DNA of 11,494 nucleotides from DASZZV01 sp035544835 (GCA_035544835.1 DASZZV010000066.1:1-11494), one strand, 5' to 3'. Counted from the stretch's first letter, positions 1 to 8,019 are shown. The notes: generated by a model from the sequence alone, not told the origin. Made by a program: numbers and translations.

Positions 1-551
1 GCAACGATGAACGTCGACGGAGCGAGACCGATTGCTGTGGAGATCAGAAAATAACGGGCCTTCACCTTCGCTACCCCAGCGCCGTAGTTGATGAAGGCAA
101 AGGGAAAGATCGGGATGAAGCGCATGACCAGAAGGGATCGAAAGCTGGCGTTCCGGAGGATGTCGGATACCTTCTGCCCTTTTGGTCCGAAACGCCTCAG
201 GGCATCACCGCCCATAAAGCCGCCGATGTAGTAGCAGCCTAACGCTCCGATGACGCCCCCGATGAGGGCAAACGTGCCACCGAGCTTCCATCCCCAGATC
301 AGGCCGGCTGTCAGAATGAAGACGGTCGCTGGAACGATGACAATGCATCCGGCGGCATAGATGGCCATGAAGAGCAGAGGCGCGTACCAGAGTTTCTCGA
401 TCCGGCCGAGAGCCTCGCGCAGCTTCGCTGTGTCAGTGAGGTAGCCGCGCAGCGGTGAAAAGTACACGCCTGCAATTGCCCCTGCCAGGAGAAGTCCCAC
501 ACCAATCTTGATGAGAAGTGCAGAACTCTTTTTTTGTTCGTGAACGGTCAT
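1..551 (-). CDS. TVP38/TMEM64 (DedA-like, SNARE-associated) family membrane protein, partial
   Basis: The reading frame is open from an ATG at 551 to the left edge, so 183 residues are visible and the C-terminus is missing. The family is usually about 220-250 residues. A membrane segment lies at residues 11-31, followed by a short polar stretch and hydrophobic segments around 58-84 and 91-110. Residues 144-160 read RFIPIFPFAFINYGAGV, the arginine/proline/asparagine-tyrosine-glycine signature of the VTT/DedA fold, followed by another hydrophobic stretch to the edge. The family consists of inner-membrane proteins tied to lipid scrambling or transport and envelope homeostasis, but the substrate here cannot be told. 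The start overlaps the stop of the upstream STN-domain gene as ATGA (548-551), so the two are probably translationally coupled. The ribosome site is weak (GAGAG just upstream), which fits coupling. Family assignment is confident; function is open. Confidence 0.88.
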   Translation of the reverse strand, partial: MTVHEQKKSSALLIKIGVGLLLAGAIAGVYFSPLRGYLTDTAKLREALGRIEKLWYAPLLFMAIYAAGCIVIVPATVFILTAGLIWGWKLGGTFALIGGVIGALGCYYIGGFMGGDALRRFGPKGQKVSDILRNASFRSLLVMRFIPIFPFAFINYGAGVAKVKARYFLISTAIGLAPSTFIV

Positions 552-1111
552 TTTCTCTCGGCGACATGAACCAGCGAGCCCGACTCGAACTCGGCTGACA
601 GTCCGAGAGTGCTGAATACCGTCTTCAATGCCGTTTCGCAAGGAAGATTTGTAAACAGGAACGTGCCGCTACCCTGCACGTTGGAATCGATGATGAGGTT
701 CCTGATGCCGCACTGCTTCTTGAGGGAGGCGAGAATGTCGTGTACGTCGGCGTCCTTGACATCGAGTGTGACCGTTGCCTCATGCACGTCACGAAGGATG
801 AGCTCACGGCCCCTCGCGCTCAACGCCAGGTGACATTCGCGAGCGAGGCGTTCCAGGGCGTCGGTGGCGGAGGCGAACACTCCGTCGAAATCGACGAGCC
901 TTCGCGTGTTGGTCTGCGCGACGATCTTCTTACCGGTCAACGGCTCGAGGGCCGACAGAATCGACTTCAGCGAAGCCTGCTCTGCATGCACCACCACTTC
1001 GGTTCCCCGACGACCGGGCCGCTGGGAAACACCCATGAGCGACCGCGGAGCAGCAAAGGCCACCGAGGTCAGACAAAGGGTGGCGACGAAAGTGACAACG
1101 AACCTCTTCAT
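548..1111 (-). CDS. Secreted protein with two secretin/TonB short N-terminal (STN-like) domains
   Basis: This is a 187-residue protein with a clear Sec signal peptide (MKRF, hydrophobic core at residues 4-18, AFA cleavage site near 20). The mature part holds two repeats of the same fold. Residues 38-108 and 113-184 each show a strand, a helix of the type 'SLKSILSALEPLTG' or 'DVHDILASLKKQCG', a strand, a short loop, a strand, and a helix of the type 'ALxxxFSTLGL' before a last strand. This matches the small domain at the N-terminus of secretins (PilQ/GspD) and of TonB-dependent transducers. No secretin pore, barrel or plug follows, so the domain stands alone in the periplasm. Two cysteines in the second repeat (C134, C158) could form a disulfide. 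The gene is followed with a 4-bp overlap by the TVP38-family gene and is divergent from the dehydrogenase. The role is unknown; it may bind an envelope partner or regulate one. Confidence 0.8.
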   Translation of the reverse strand: MKRFVVTFVATLCLTSVAFAAPRSLMGVSQRPGRRGTEVVVHAEQASLKSILSALEPLTGKKIVAQTNTRRLVDFDGVFASATDALERLARECHLALSARGRELILRDVHEATVTLDVKDADVHDILASLKKQCGIRNLIIDSNVQGSGTFLFTNLPCETALKTVFSTLGLSAEFESGSLVHVAERK

Positions 1112-1158
1112 ATCACCGGTCCAACAGTCCCGCTTTGACTTTTATTTGCGACTCGGCC

Positions 1159-2121
1159 ATGGTGGCCGCCGTGACGACAACCGTCCTCATTCCGGAACAC
1201 TTCGAGTCCGACCTGGCGCCTCGGAGCGGCGAGCTCGGTGTCAACTTCATCCCCTACGATCCGGAAGGCCGGCCCCTTCGTGACCCCTCGGGAGCGGCAG
1301 CACTTTTCCGCTGGTGGATCCCACGGGCGCAGGGAGATCGGCTGATCGAAACCATTCCGACACTGTGGTGGATCCACACGGGATCGGCCGGCGTGGACCA
1401 CATCCTGACACCGGCTTTTCTCGCGTCGAACATCCAGCTCACGAACTCCGCCGGCGTGCATGCTGTCTCCATTTCCGAGTGGGTCGTTGCGGCCATGCTG
1501 TCGATCACAAAAGACCTGCCGCGTATGAGGGAACAGCAGCGATCGCGAATCTGGGAGAAGGTGGAACGGCCCGAGCTCGGCCGGCAGCAGGTCGTGATCC
1601 TCGGAGCGGGTGAGATCGCAGGGCACATCTCCAGAAGACTGCGGGCCTTTGATGTGACGGTTACGGCAGTTCGAAGACGTGCCTCACCCGACGCTCGATT
1701 CGACGCCGTGGCTCTTGTCTCTGATCTACCGGCGCTTCTGAAGAGTGCGGACTGGCTGATCATAGCCGTTCCGTTGACGGCCGAGACGCGCGGGCTGGTC
1801 AATAGATCGATGATGGAACAGATTCCATCTACCGGGCGAGTCGTGAACGTTGCTCGAGGCGAGATCGTCGATGAAGGCGCACTCGTCGATCTGCTCCGGG
1901 AAGGCCGCCTCGCCGGAGCAGTCCTGGACGTCTTTCAGGAAGAACCACTCCCCTCTGCGCACCCATTCTGGACTCTCGACGGCGTGACGCTCCTCCCCCA
2001 CACCACATGGCGCAGCCCGCGAGTCAAAGAGCGCCAACTGGATCTGTTCCTCAGAAATCTCCGTCACTTCGTAGCGTCGGAGTCGCTCGAGAATCTGGTG
2101 GATGTTAGAGCGGGGTACTAG
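1159..2121 (+). CDS. D-2-hydroxyacid dehydrogenase (NAD(P)-dependent)
   Basis: From the ATG at 1159 the product has 320 residues, the usual size for short D-2-hydroxyacid dehydrogenases. The Rossmann dinucleotide motif GAGEIAG is at residues 149-155. The catalytic triad of the family is present: Arg233 in NVARGEIVDE, Glu262 in DVFQEEPLP and His281 in LLPHTTW. The substrate loop region around residues 72-82 (WWIHTGSAGVDHI) is also typical. These enzymes reversibly reduce 2-keto acids such as glyoxylate, hydroxypyruvate or pyruvate; the substrate cannot be read from the motifs. A TTG at 1135 would add eight residues (TFICDSA before the Met) that do not resemble the family start, so I chose ATG 1159. 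GTG 1162 is also possible. I see no good Shine-Dalgarno sequence before any of them. The gene is alone on its strand and convergent with the LRR gene. Confidence 0.93.
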   Translation: MVAAVTTTVLIPEHFESDLAPRSGELGVNFIPYDPEGRPLRDPSGAAALFRWWIPRAQGDRLIETIPTLWWIHTGSAGVDHILTPAFLASNIQLTNSAGVHAVSISEWVVAAMLSITKDLPRMREQQRSRIWEKVERPELGRQQVVILGAGEIAGHISRRLRAFDVTVTAVRRRASPDARFDAVALVSDLPALLKSADWLIIAVPLTAETRGLVNRSMMEQIPSTGRVVNVARGEIVDEGALVDLLREGRLAGAVLDVFQEEPLPSAHPFWTLDGVTLLPHTTWRSPRVKERQLDLFLRNLRHFVASESLENLVDVRAGY

Positions 2122-2129
2122 TGGCGCAT

Positions 2130-2278
2130 TCGGAGCGCCGGCATCCTGCCGGCCGGGCCGCCGGCTTCAAGCCGGCCGCGCTGAACGAACGTGTCGCGCG
2201 AACGTCTGCAGCTCTCCGTCAGTGCAGCGCGGCCGGCATGATGCCGGCGGTCCGGCCGCCTTGAAGGCGGCGCTCCGA
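2130..2278. repeat. Inverted pair of 52-bp double-hairpin units (REPIN-like)
   Basis: Arm 1 (2130-2181) and arm 2 (2227-2278) are inverted copies that match at 44 of 52 positions when one is reverse-complemented. Each arm carries two hairpins with 7-bp stems and 3-nt loops: in arm 1, GCCGGCA-TCC-TGCCGGC and GCCGGCT-TCA-AGCCGGC. Of the eight differences, six are three compensatory base-pair swaps within the stems, one is in a loop and one in the linker. The arms flank a 45-bp centre without clear structure. The element fills the gap between the convergent dehydrogenase and LRR genes. This organisation resembles a REP doublet (REPIN), a non-autonomous element mobilised by a RAYT transposase; no such transposase is in the window. 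It could also act as a bidirectional transcription block, although no T-run follows. Confidence 0.82.
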
Positions 2279-2286
2279 CGACCTCC

Positions 2287-5200
2287 TCATTCAAGGCGCA
2301 GCGTGATGTCGCCGCTTCCGTTGTCTTTGGTCGTGACGAAAGGAGTGATTGCGCCGCTCCCGCTGACGACCTGGAGCTCGATCTGAATGTCGCGCAGATC
2401 GCCTAGCTGCGTCTCGCGCTCCGGACCGACGATGGCCCGGGCGATGTTCGGCATCAGAAGCAGTTGCATCGGCCCGACCTGAAAATCGCGCGTACGAACC
2501 GACGCCGCAAGTGAACGTCCGTCGTAGAAGAGCATCGAAGCGCGCACGGTGATACTCCGGCCTTCGCTTTCGGCAAAGCCGACCGTCGTGGTGAAGGTTC
2601 CCGGCGCCTTCGCATCGATCGTCGACTGCCGTGCATCCTCGAGGCCGGCGAAGATCTGCGATTGCCCGAGTCGCAGCGCCACGGTTCGGGCGAGGACGGG
2701 AATGGTTGTTCCCGTCGCACCTGCGCCGCTTCCGGTCGTCGTCAGGTGAGCGGTCATCGCGAACGATCCCCGCGACGGAGTGAAGACGATCTGTCCGTTC
2801 GATTGCCCGTGTCGCCCGAAGAACAGGCTGACAACGTTCGAATAGATCCGCGTCTCGCGGGGGCCGAGGGTGACGAGCTGTTCGGAGACCATGGAGCCGT
2901 CCTCGACATAGGCGAGTGTGCCATTCGCAGCAGTAGATCCGCTGTTGAAGAGAGTCAGATCGATGCCGGTCCGTCCGGCGACGACATCGGTTCCGCCGAC
3001 CGTCTTCGCGCCGCGGCGCACAGGACGGCGGCGCGTCGACTCGGCGACCGTGGCATAGACAACTTTCACTGGCTGGTTTGCCGAGTAGCCGTAGAACCTG
3101 GGCCAATCGACGACGACCCAGGTGTCGCCACTCGCTCCATCGGCGTTGAGTCCATAGGCGAGCACCCTGCCCGCAGACCCGCTCTTGTTCGTAACAACCG
3201 CCGTGATCGCATTCGCTGGCACGGCGTTGCGAAGTTCGAGCGTCCCATATCCCTCAATAGCGGGCGGCTCGAAGGTAGAGACGAGCGCACCGGAAGAGCT
3301 CAGGAACTCGATCTTGACCGAAGCGCTCGCGCCCGAGGTCTCCTGTACCACGAGATCGCTCTCGGTTGCCTCGAATCGAAGACCGGTCAGGTTAATCGCC
3401 TCGCCGGCCAGGGCGGCGCGATCCGATCGAAAAACGGGCAGCGAAGTACCGACCGTTCCCCTTCCGGTTTTCACCGTGAGCAGCCTCGCGCTGACCAGGA
3501 TTCGATTGATGTCCTGCGAACGAATCTGCAGTCCGCCGACGCTGTCGCTCTGGCCGTAGACGGTCTTGACTGCATCGGCGAGCAGAAGCGATCCACGGGC
3601 GGGAATCGGATTGAGCGACGCCGCCGACCCGGAAGCGACCGCTCCGCTCGGCGAGTAGAAGATGCGAAGGTCGGCGAGCGGCATCACCGCGAATGAGTTC
3701 GCGACCGACAGATCCGAAAGAAGCTCACCGAACGACCGGGTCTGGTGACGTACCCCCGGAATGAAGAGGGCGATCTGTCCTGCCGGCAGTTGAGGAATCG
3801 ACGAGCCGCTCACCGGCGGAGGGACGGTGTCGACGATTCCGACGAGACTCGTCGCGGGCCCGGCCGGCCCATCCTCCGGCTCATCGCCACCGCGGGTGAG
3901 GGCGCTGGTGTTGCCGGTATAGACGAGCTTGAGCTCTCCGCGAAACGCCGCGCCATCCTGGGCCGCGGCGTCGGGACGTTTGGAGCGATCAATGGTGAAA
4001 GTGACGCTGATCGTCTGTCCCGGGTCGATCGTTACGAGTCCGGATTGGGGAATGAGCCACGGCACATCGGAAACTAGAACGCCGGCCAACGGCGCCGTTC
4101 CCGTGTTGGTGAAGCTGACCGAGCCGGTGGTCGTGGCACTGCGATTGCCGGCCACGTCGATACGATTCGACGACGCTTGGGCGAACACCGATCCTGCGGG
4201 TGCGGCCGACGACGAGACCAGTCGGATTGGAATCGTCAGCCCGGTCTCGACGCCGGCACCCGACGGAATCGACGCTCCCTCGTATTCTCCCGGCGGCTGA
4301 GAAATTGAGGCGATCGTCACGATTTGCGTTTGCCCCGCTGCGAGATTGAATGACGTCGGTGATTGATCGAAGAAGGAGCCCGCCTTCGAGAGCGTGATCG
4401 ACGTGGCCATCGTCCCGCTGTTGATGAGCGCGTAACTCGTCTGATTGCTCGCCGCGCCCTCGATCTGCACGAGGCCCTCTGGCCGCACACTCAACTCGAC
4501 GCGCGCGAAGCTCGGCGTTGCCACCGTGATTGTCATCGCAACCGCCGCTGTCGGATCACTGGTGATCGTATTCTGCTGCAGGCCGTGCGGATGCGTCACC
4601 GTCTGCACGAGGACGGAATAGGTTCCCGGTTGGAGTCCCGGAAGAAGAATACTATCCAGCTCCTTGGAGGCGGTTGTAGCCACCACTGGCTGGCTGCCTC
4701 CACTCGTCGGCGCCGCCGTCACCTGATATCCGCCGGGATCAGCGAAGTAGGTGACGAGCGTCCATCGAACAACTCCGTTGCCGTCGGTCTGGACGTTCGT
4801 CGGCGGAAGCGTCTGCGTCGCCTGCCAGTTGCCACCGCTCTGCTTGCGATCCAGGAATGAGCGAAGTGTCGGATTCGAGGTCGTCAGGGCGTTGAAGCCG
4901 ATGTCGAGAAACCCGTCGGCAAGGTTGGCCAGGCTGAGAAAGGTCGAAGGGACATCACCTCGAAACTGATTGTTTCCGAGATCGAGCGAGACGAGGTTGG
5001 TCAACTGCCCGAACGAGGAAGGAAGAGCTCCGCCGAACTTGTTTCCGCCGAGAGCCAACGACGTCAAACCGGTAAGACCGAACAGCTCGTTCGGAATCGT
5101 TCCCTCAAAATGATTCTTCGACAGGAGGAGCGCGCGTAGTTTCGTGAGCCCTCCGATCTGTGGCGGAATCACACCCGTCAATTGATTGCCATCGACGCGA

Positions 5201-6720
5201 AAGGTCTCGAGAGCCGTGAGATTGCCGATGCTTGTCGGGAGCGAGCCGGTCACCGAGTTGCCCTCCAGACTGAAATAGGTGAGCCTGGTCAGTCGCCCCA
5301 GGTCGGTCGGAAGCGTGCCGGTGAAATTGTTCCCGCGAAGATCGAGGAAGGTGAGATTGGTGAGGTTGGCGATCTCGGTTGGAATCGTGCCGGTGAGAAG
5401 ATTCCCGCCGATGGCGAGATAGTCGAGCTTCGTGAGATTGCCGATGCCGGGAGGGATCGTGCCCGTCAGTTGATTGCTAAAGAGGACTAGCTCGGTTAGC
5501 TCGGTGAGACCGGTGATCTCGATGGGAATGGAGCCGCTGAGTGTCATCCCATAAGCGCTGAACGAGAAGAGTTTCTTCAGGTTGCCGATCTCACGCGGAA
5601 TGGGGCCGGTCAATCGATTTTGACTGAGCGTGAGCACTAAGAGATTCGACAGCTTTCCGAGTTGCGATGGGATCGTGCCGGTGAGCTGATTTCCATCGAG
5701 CTGCAAGCGCTCCAGGCTGGCGAGCTCGCCCAGCTCCGGCGGTATCGATCCGTTCAGTTGATTGGCACCTAACTGCAGCGTACGCAGTGTTGCCAGTTTC
5801 CCGAGCTCCGGAGGAATCGGGCCCGCCAACTGATTCTGAGCGAGCTCGAGACCTTCGATCCTCGGGAGGTCTCCGAGCTCTTTTGGGATCAAGCCGCTGA
5901 GCTGATTATTGGAGAGGTTCAGGTCGACCAGGTTCGGCATCGAGCCGAGCGATCCAGGGATTGTGCCCGAGAGCTGATTCGTGGCCAGCGTGATGTAGGC
6001 GAGGCTCTGCGCGCCGGAGATCTCCGGAGGGATCGATCCCGTGATGGCGTTATTGTTTAGAAAGATTTCGGTTACTCCTGCGAGTTGACCCAGGGTCGAT
6101 GGAAGCGGACCTCCGATGGCGTTGTAGGAGAGATCGAGCGATTTGAGCTTCGAGAGTTGACCGATGGTCGAAGGAAGAGGCCCGGTGAGCTGATTGCCGT
6201 TGGCGTGAAACGTTTCCAGATTCGTGAGCGAGCCAATCGTCGATGGAATCGAGCCGGAGAAGAGATTGCGGTCGAGAAACAGACTGGTGAGCTGGGAGAG
6301 GCTCCCGATCGATGACGGGATCGAACCGGTCAACCTGTTGTCGAACAGAAGCATCCGCTGAAGTCTGACCAGGCTGCCGATCTGTGATGGCAGCACGCCG
6401 CCGATACGATTGTCGTAGAGCTCGAGCTCGGTCAGATTGGGGAAGTCGCCGATCTGCGTCGGGAGCGTTCCAGAGAGGTTATTGGTCCCGAGAAAGATGC
6501 CGCCGACGCCGGTCTGCGTGTCATTGCAGCGGATCCCGACCCATGTGCATTCGCTTCCTGCAGTTCCGAGCCAGTTCGTGCTCGTCGTCCATGAAGGGCC
6601 GCCTGTCGAATTGTAGAGGGCGATCAGAGCGGCACGTTCCGGGGAGGGAATCATCGCCGAGGCGGTCGTGGAAAGGAGAAGGAATGCAAGAGTGGCGGTG
6701 ACGGCGATACGTTTCTTCAC
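2287..6720 (-). CDS. Large secreted protein with plant-type leucine-rich repeats, FN3-like and Ig/BACON-like segments
   Basis: The protein has 1477 residues and starts at GTG 6720, with AAGGAG eight bases upstream. A signal peptide covers residues 1-22 (MKKR, hydrophobic core, ASA). Residues 25-69 form a cap ending in CTWVGIRC (Cys58, Cys65), as in plant LRR receptor kinases. About 22 repeats of exactly 24 residues (consensus LxxLxLxxNxLxGxIPxxIGxL) run from residue 70 to about 602, and a decayed one reaches about 626. Residues 640-735 resemble a fibronectin type III domain (PPTNV, GGYQV, LQPGTYSVLV). Residues 740-835 and 846-935 look like two Ig/BACON-type beta domains with NTGT-type turns. 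Residues 936-980 are an acidic, glycine- and proline-rich linker. Residues 980-1477 are beta-rich and I cannot assign them; they include a basic patch (RRRPVRRG). There is no membrane anchor or sorting tag. A role in binding or adhesion at the cell surface or outside is inference from domain type. Confidence 0.9.
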   Translation of the reverse strand: MKKRIAVTATLAFLLLSTTASAMIPSPERAALIALYNSTGGPSWTTSTNWLGTAGSECTWVGIRCNDTQTGVGGIFLGTNNLSGTLPTQIGDFPNLTELELYDNRIGGVLPSQIGSLVRLQRMLLFDNRLTGSIPSSIGSLSQLTSLFLDRNLFSGSIPSTIGSLTNLETFHANGNQLTGPLPSTIGQLSKLKSLDLSYNAIGGPLPSTLGQLAGVTEIFLNNNAITGSIPPEISGAQSLAYITLATNQLSGTIPGSLGSMPNLVDLNLSNNQLSGLIPKELGDLPRIEGLELAQNQLAGPIPPELGKLATLRTLQLGANQLNGSIPPELGELASLERLQLDGNQLTGTIPSQLGKLSNLLVLTLSQNRLTGPIPREIGNLKKLFSFSAYGMTLSGSIPIEITGLTELTELVLFSNQLTGTIPPGIGNLTKLDYLAIGGNLLTGTIPTEIANLTNLTFLDLRGNNFTGTLPTDLGRLTRLTYFSLEGNSVTGSLPTSIGNLTALETFRVDGNQLTGVIPPQIGGLTKLRALLLSKNHFEGTIPNELFGLTGLTSLALGGNKFGGALPSSFGQLTNLVSLDLGNNQFRGDVPSTFLSLANLADGFLDIGFNALTTSNPTLRSFLDRKQSGGNWQATQTLPPTNVQTDGNGVVRWTLVTYFADPGGYQVTAAPTSGGSQPVVATTASKELDSILLPGLQPGTYSVLVQTVTHPHGLQQNTITSDPTAAVAMTITVATPSFARVELSVRPEGLVQIEGAASNQTSYALINSGTMATSITLSKAGSFFDQSPTSFNLAAGQTQIVTIASISQPPGEYEGASIPSGAGVETGLTIPIRLVSSSAAPAGSVFAQASSNRIDVAGNRSATTTGSVSFTNTGTAPLAGVLVSDVPWLIPQSGLVTIDPGQTISVTFTIDRSKRPDAAAQDGAAFRGELKLVYTGNTSALTRGGDEPEDGPAGPATSLVGIVDTVPPPVSGSSIPQLPAGQIALFIPGVRHQTRSFGELLSDLSVANSFAVMPLADLRIFYSPSGAVASGSAASLNPIPARGSLLLADAVKTVYGQSDSVGGLQIRSQDINRILVSARLLTVKTGRGTVGTSLPVFRSDRAALAGEAINLTGLRFEATESDLVVQETSGASASVKIEFLSSSGALVSTFEPPAIEGYGTLELRNAVPANAITAVVTNKSGSAGRVLAYGLNADGASGDTWVVVDWPRFYGYSANQPVKVVYATVAESTRRRPVRRGAKTVGGTDVVAGRTGIDLTLFNSGSTAANGTLAYVEDGSMVSEQLVTLGPRETRIYSNVVSLFFGRHGQSNGQIVFTPSRGSFAMTAHLTTTGSGAGATGTTIPVLARTVALRLGQSQIFAGLEDARQSTIDAKAPGTFTTTVGFAESEGRSITVRASMLFYDGRSLAASVRTRDFQVGPMQLLLMPNIARAIVGPERETQLGDLRDIQIELQVVSGSGAITPFVTTKDNGSGDITLRLE
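4843..6513 (-). repeat. LRR coding array, 72-bp period (about 22-23 units)
   Basis: This stretch encodes the uninterrupted series of 24-residue repeats of the LRR protein, so the DNA has a 72-bp period. The units are clearly diverged from each other at the nucleotide level, which means an old array rather than a recent expansion. The 14th unit (residues 384-407) has lost the conserved asparagine (YGMTLSG where others have NxLxG), and the last one (about 603-626) is decayed. No island domain or insertion breaks the spacing. Confidence 0.9.
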
Positions 6721-6728
6721 GACGAAGA

Positions 6729-6734
6729 CTCCTT
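6729..6734 (-). promoter_or_regulatory. Ribosome binding site of the LRR gene
   Basis: On the minus strand AAGGAG lies eight bases before the GTG at 6720. This supports the GTG as the real start and fits the signal peptide beginning right there. Confidence 0.75.
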
Positions 6735-6832
6735 GCGTACAGCCTCGCCCGACATGCTGCCTTGACTCGAGTGGAGGAATTCTATGACAGGTGATCTAAC
6801 CCGTGCGGCCAACGTAACCCCTGGCGTCTCTC

Positions 6833-8008
6833 CTACTTGTAGCTCTCCACGATCATGGCAATCCCCTGCCCGCCACCAATGCAGGCCGAGGCGAGGCCGT
6901 AACGGCCTTTACGCCGGCGAAGCTCGTTGAGGAGCGTGATGACCAGGCGCGTGCCGGAAGCGGCGAGGGGATGGCCGAGCGCAATCGCGCCGCCGTTCAC
7001 ATTCAGCTTCTCCTCGTCGAGACCAAGCTCACGCGAGACGGCCAGGATCTGCCCGGCGAAGGCTTCGTTGATCTCGATGACGTCCAGGTCACCAATCTGC
7101 AGTCCCGCTTTCTTCAGAGCGATCTTCGTAGCTGGTACCGGACCAATCCCCATCACCTCGGGGTCGCATCCCGTGATGCCCCAGGAAACGATACGACCGA
7201 GGGGCGTCTTGCCTTTCTGTCGGGCCCGATCGCCGGTCGTTACGACGACCATGGCGGCGCCGTCGACGATTCCACTGGCGTTTCCGGCCGTCACGAAACC
7301 GTCCTTGGCAAAAGCGGGCTTCAACTTCGCCAATCCATCGAGCGTCGTCTCGGGGCGGATGTGATCGTCGGCAGTGACTTTCTCTCCCTTCCGGCCAACC
7401 TCGACCGGCACGATCTCGGCGCTCAGGAAACAGGACTCGCTCGCTTTCGTCGCCCGCTGCTGACTGCGCAAGGCGTAGGCATCCTGATCTTCGCGGGAGA
7501 TGTTGTACATGCGGGAGAGGTTGTCGGAGGTCTGGGCCATGTAGAGGCCGCAATAGGTATCGAGCAGCGCCACCATCAACGAGTCTTCGATGGCGCCCTG
7601 TCCGAGCTTGAAGCCCTTGCGCGCTCCGCGAATCACGTGAGGGGCCTGCGACATGTTCTCCATGCCGCCGGCCAGAACGGTCGTCGCCTCATCGAGCTCG
7701 ATCTGCTCGGCGGCGCTGACGATGGACTGGATTCCGGAGCCGCACAGGCGATTGAGCGTGAGGGCAGGTTTGTCTTTCGGCACTCCGGCCTTGAGTCCCA
7801 CGTGTCGCGCACCGTAGATGGCATCTCCGGAAGTCTGGAGCGCATTACCGACGATCACATGATCGATTTCTTCGGGTGCTGTGTCGCTGCGCCGCAGCGC
7901 TTCCTTCGCCGCGATGACCCCGAGATCAATGGCGCTGATGTCGGTGAAGTGACCGTTGTACTCGGCCATGGGCGTTCTTGCACCATCGATGATTACGATT
8001 TCCTTCAT
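6833..8008 (-). CDS. Thiolase family acetyl-CoA C-acyltransferase
   Basis: The product has 391 residues, full length for thiolases. It either condenses two acyl-CoA molecules (acetoacetyl-CoA synthesis) or cleaves 3-ketoacyl-CoA in beta-oxidation; it is cytoplasmic. The nucleophile Cys89 is in NRLCGSGIQS, NEAFAGQ carries the conserved Asn/Glu loop, His346 is in GGAIALGHPLAASGTR, and the acid/base Cys376 is in CIGGGQGIA. The usual glycine after GHP[IL] is alanine here (GHPLAASG). The ATG at 8008 has AGGAG 11 bases upstream. The gene lies 51 bp downstream of the CPBP protease gene on the same strand and may be cotranscribed with it. No beta-oxidation or polyhydroxybutyrate gene is next to it, so the direction of the pathway is undecided. 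Confidence 0.95.
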   Translation of the reverse strand: MKEIVIIDGARTPMAEYNGHFTDISAIDLGVIAAKEALRRSDTAPEEIDHVIVGNALQTSGDAIYGARHVGLKAGVPKDKPALTLNRLCGSGIQSIVSAAEQIELDEATTVLAGGMENMSQAPHVIRGARKGFKLGQGAIEDSLMVALLDTYCGLYMAQTSDNLSRMYNISREDQDAYALRSQQRATKASESCFLSAEIVPVEVGRKGEKVTADDHIRPETTLDGLAKLKPAFAKDGFVTAGNASGIVDGAAMVVVTTGDRARQKGKTPLGRIVSWGITGCDPEVMGIGPVPATKIALKKAGLQIGDLDVIEINEAFAGQILAVSRELGLDEEKLNVNGGAIALGHPLAASGTRLVITLLNELRRRKGRYGLASACIGGGQGIAMIVESYK

Positions 8009-8019
8009 GATTCGAAAAG

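Noticed and set aside
311..505. 64-codon minus-strand open frame
   Set aside because: It lies in another frame of the TVP38-family gene, whose own frame shows the family signature.
1135..1158. TTG start of the dehydrogenase, or TTGACT as a -35 box
   Set aside because: The eight added residues do not fit the family and no ribosome site precedes the TTG. No -10 box lies at the right distance from TTGACT.
1108..1802. Minus-strand open frames of 172 and 182 codons under the dehydrogenase
   Set aside because: They are antisense to the conserved Rossmann and substrate domains and have no family resemblance.
2122..2286. Classical intrinsic terminator between the convergent genes
   Set aside because: Strong hairpins are present but none is followed by a T-run on either strand, so I list the region only as a repeat.
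2662..3696. 344-codon plus-strand open frame inside the LRR gene
   Set aside because: Its product is arginine/aspartate-rich without structure, and the opposite strand carries a continuous 1477-codon gene with a signal peptide and ribosome site.
4843..6513. CRISPR-like or satellite array
   Set aside because: The 72-bp periodicity is due to coding of 24-residue LRRs; there are no identical repeats with unique spacers.
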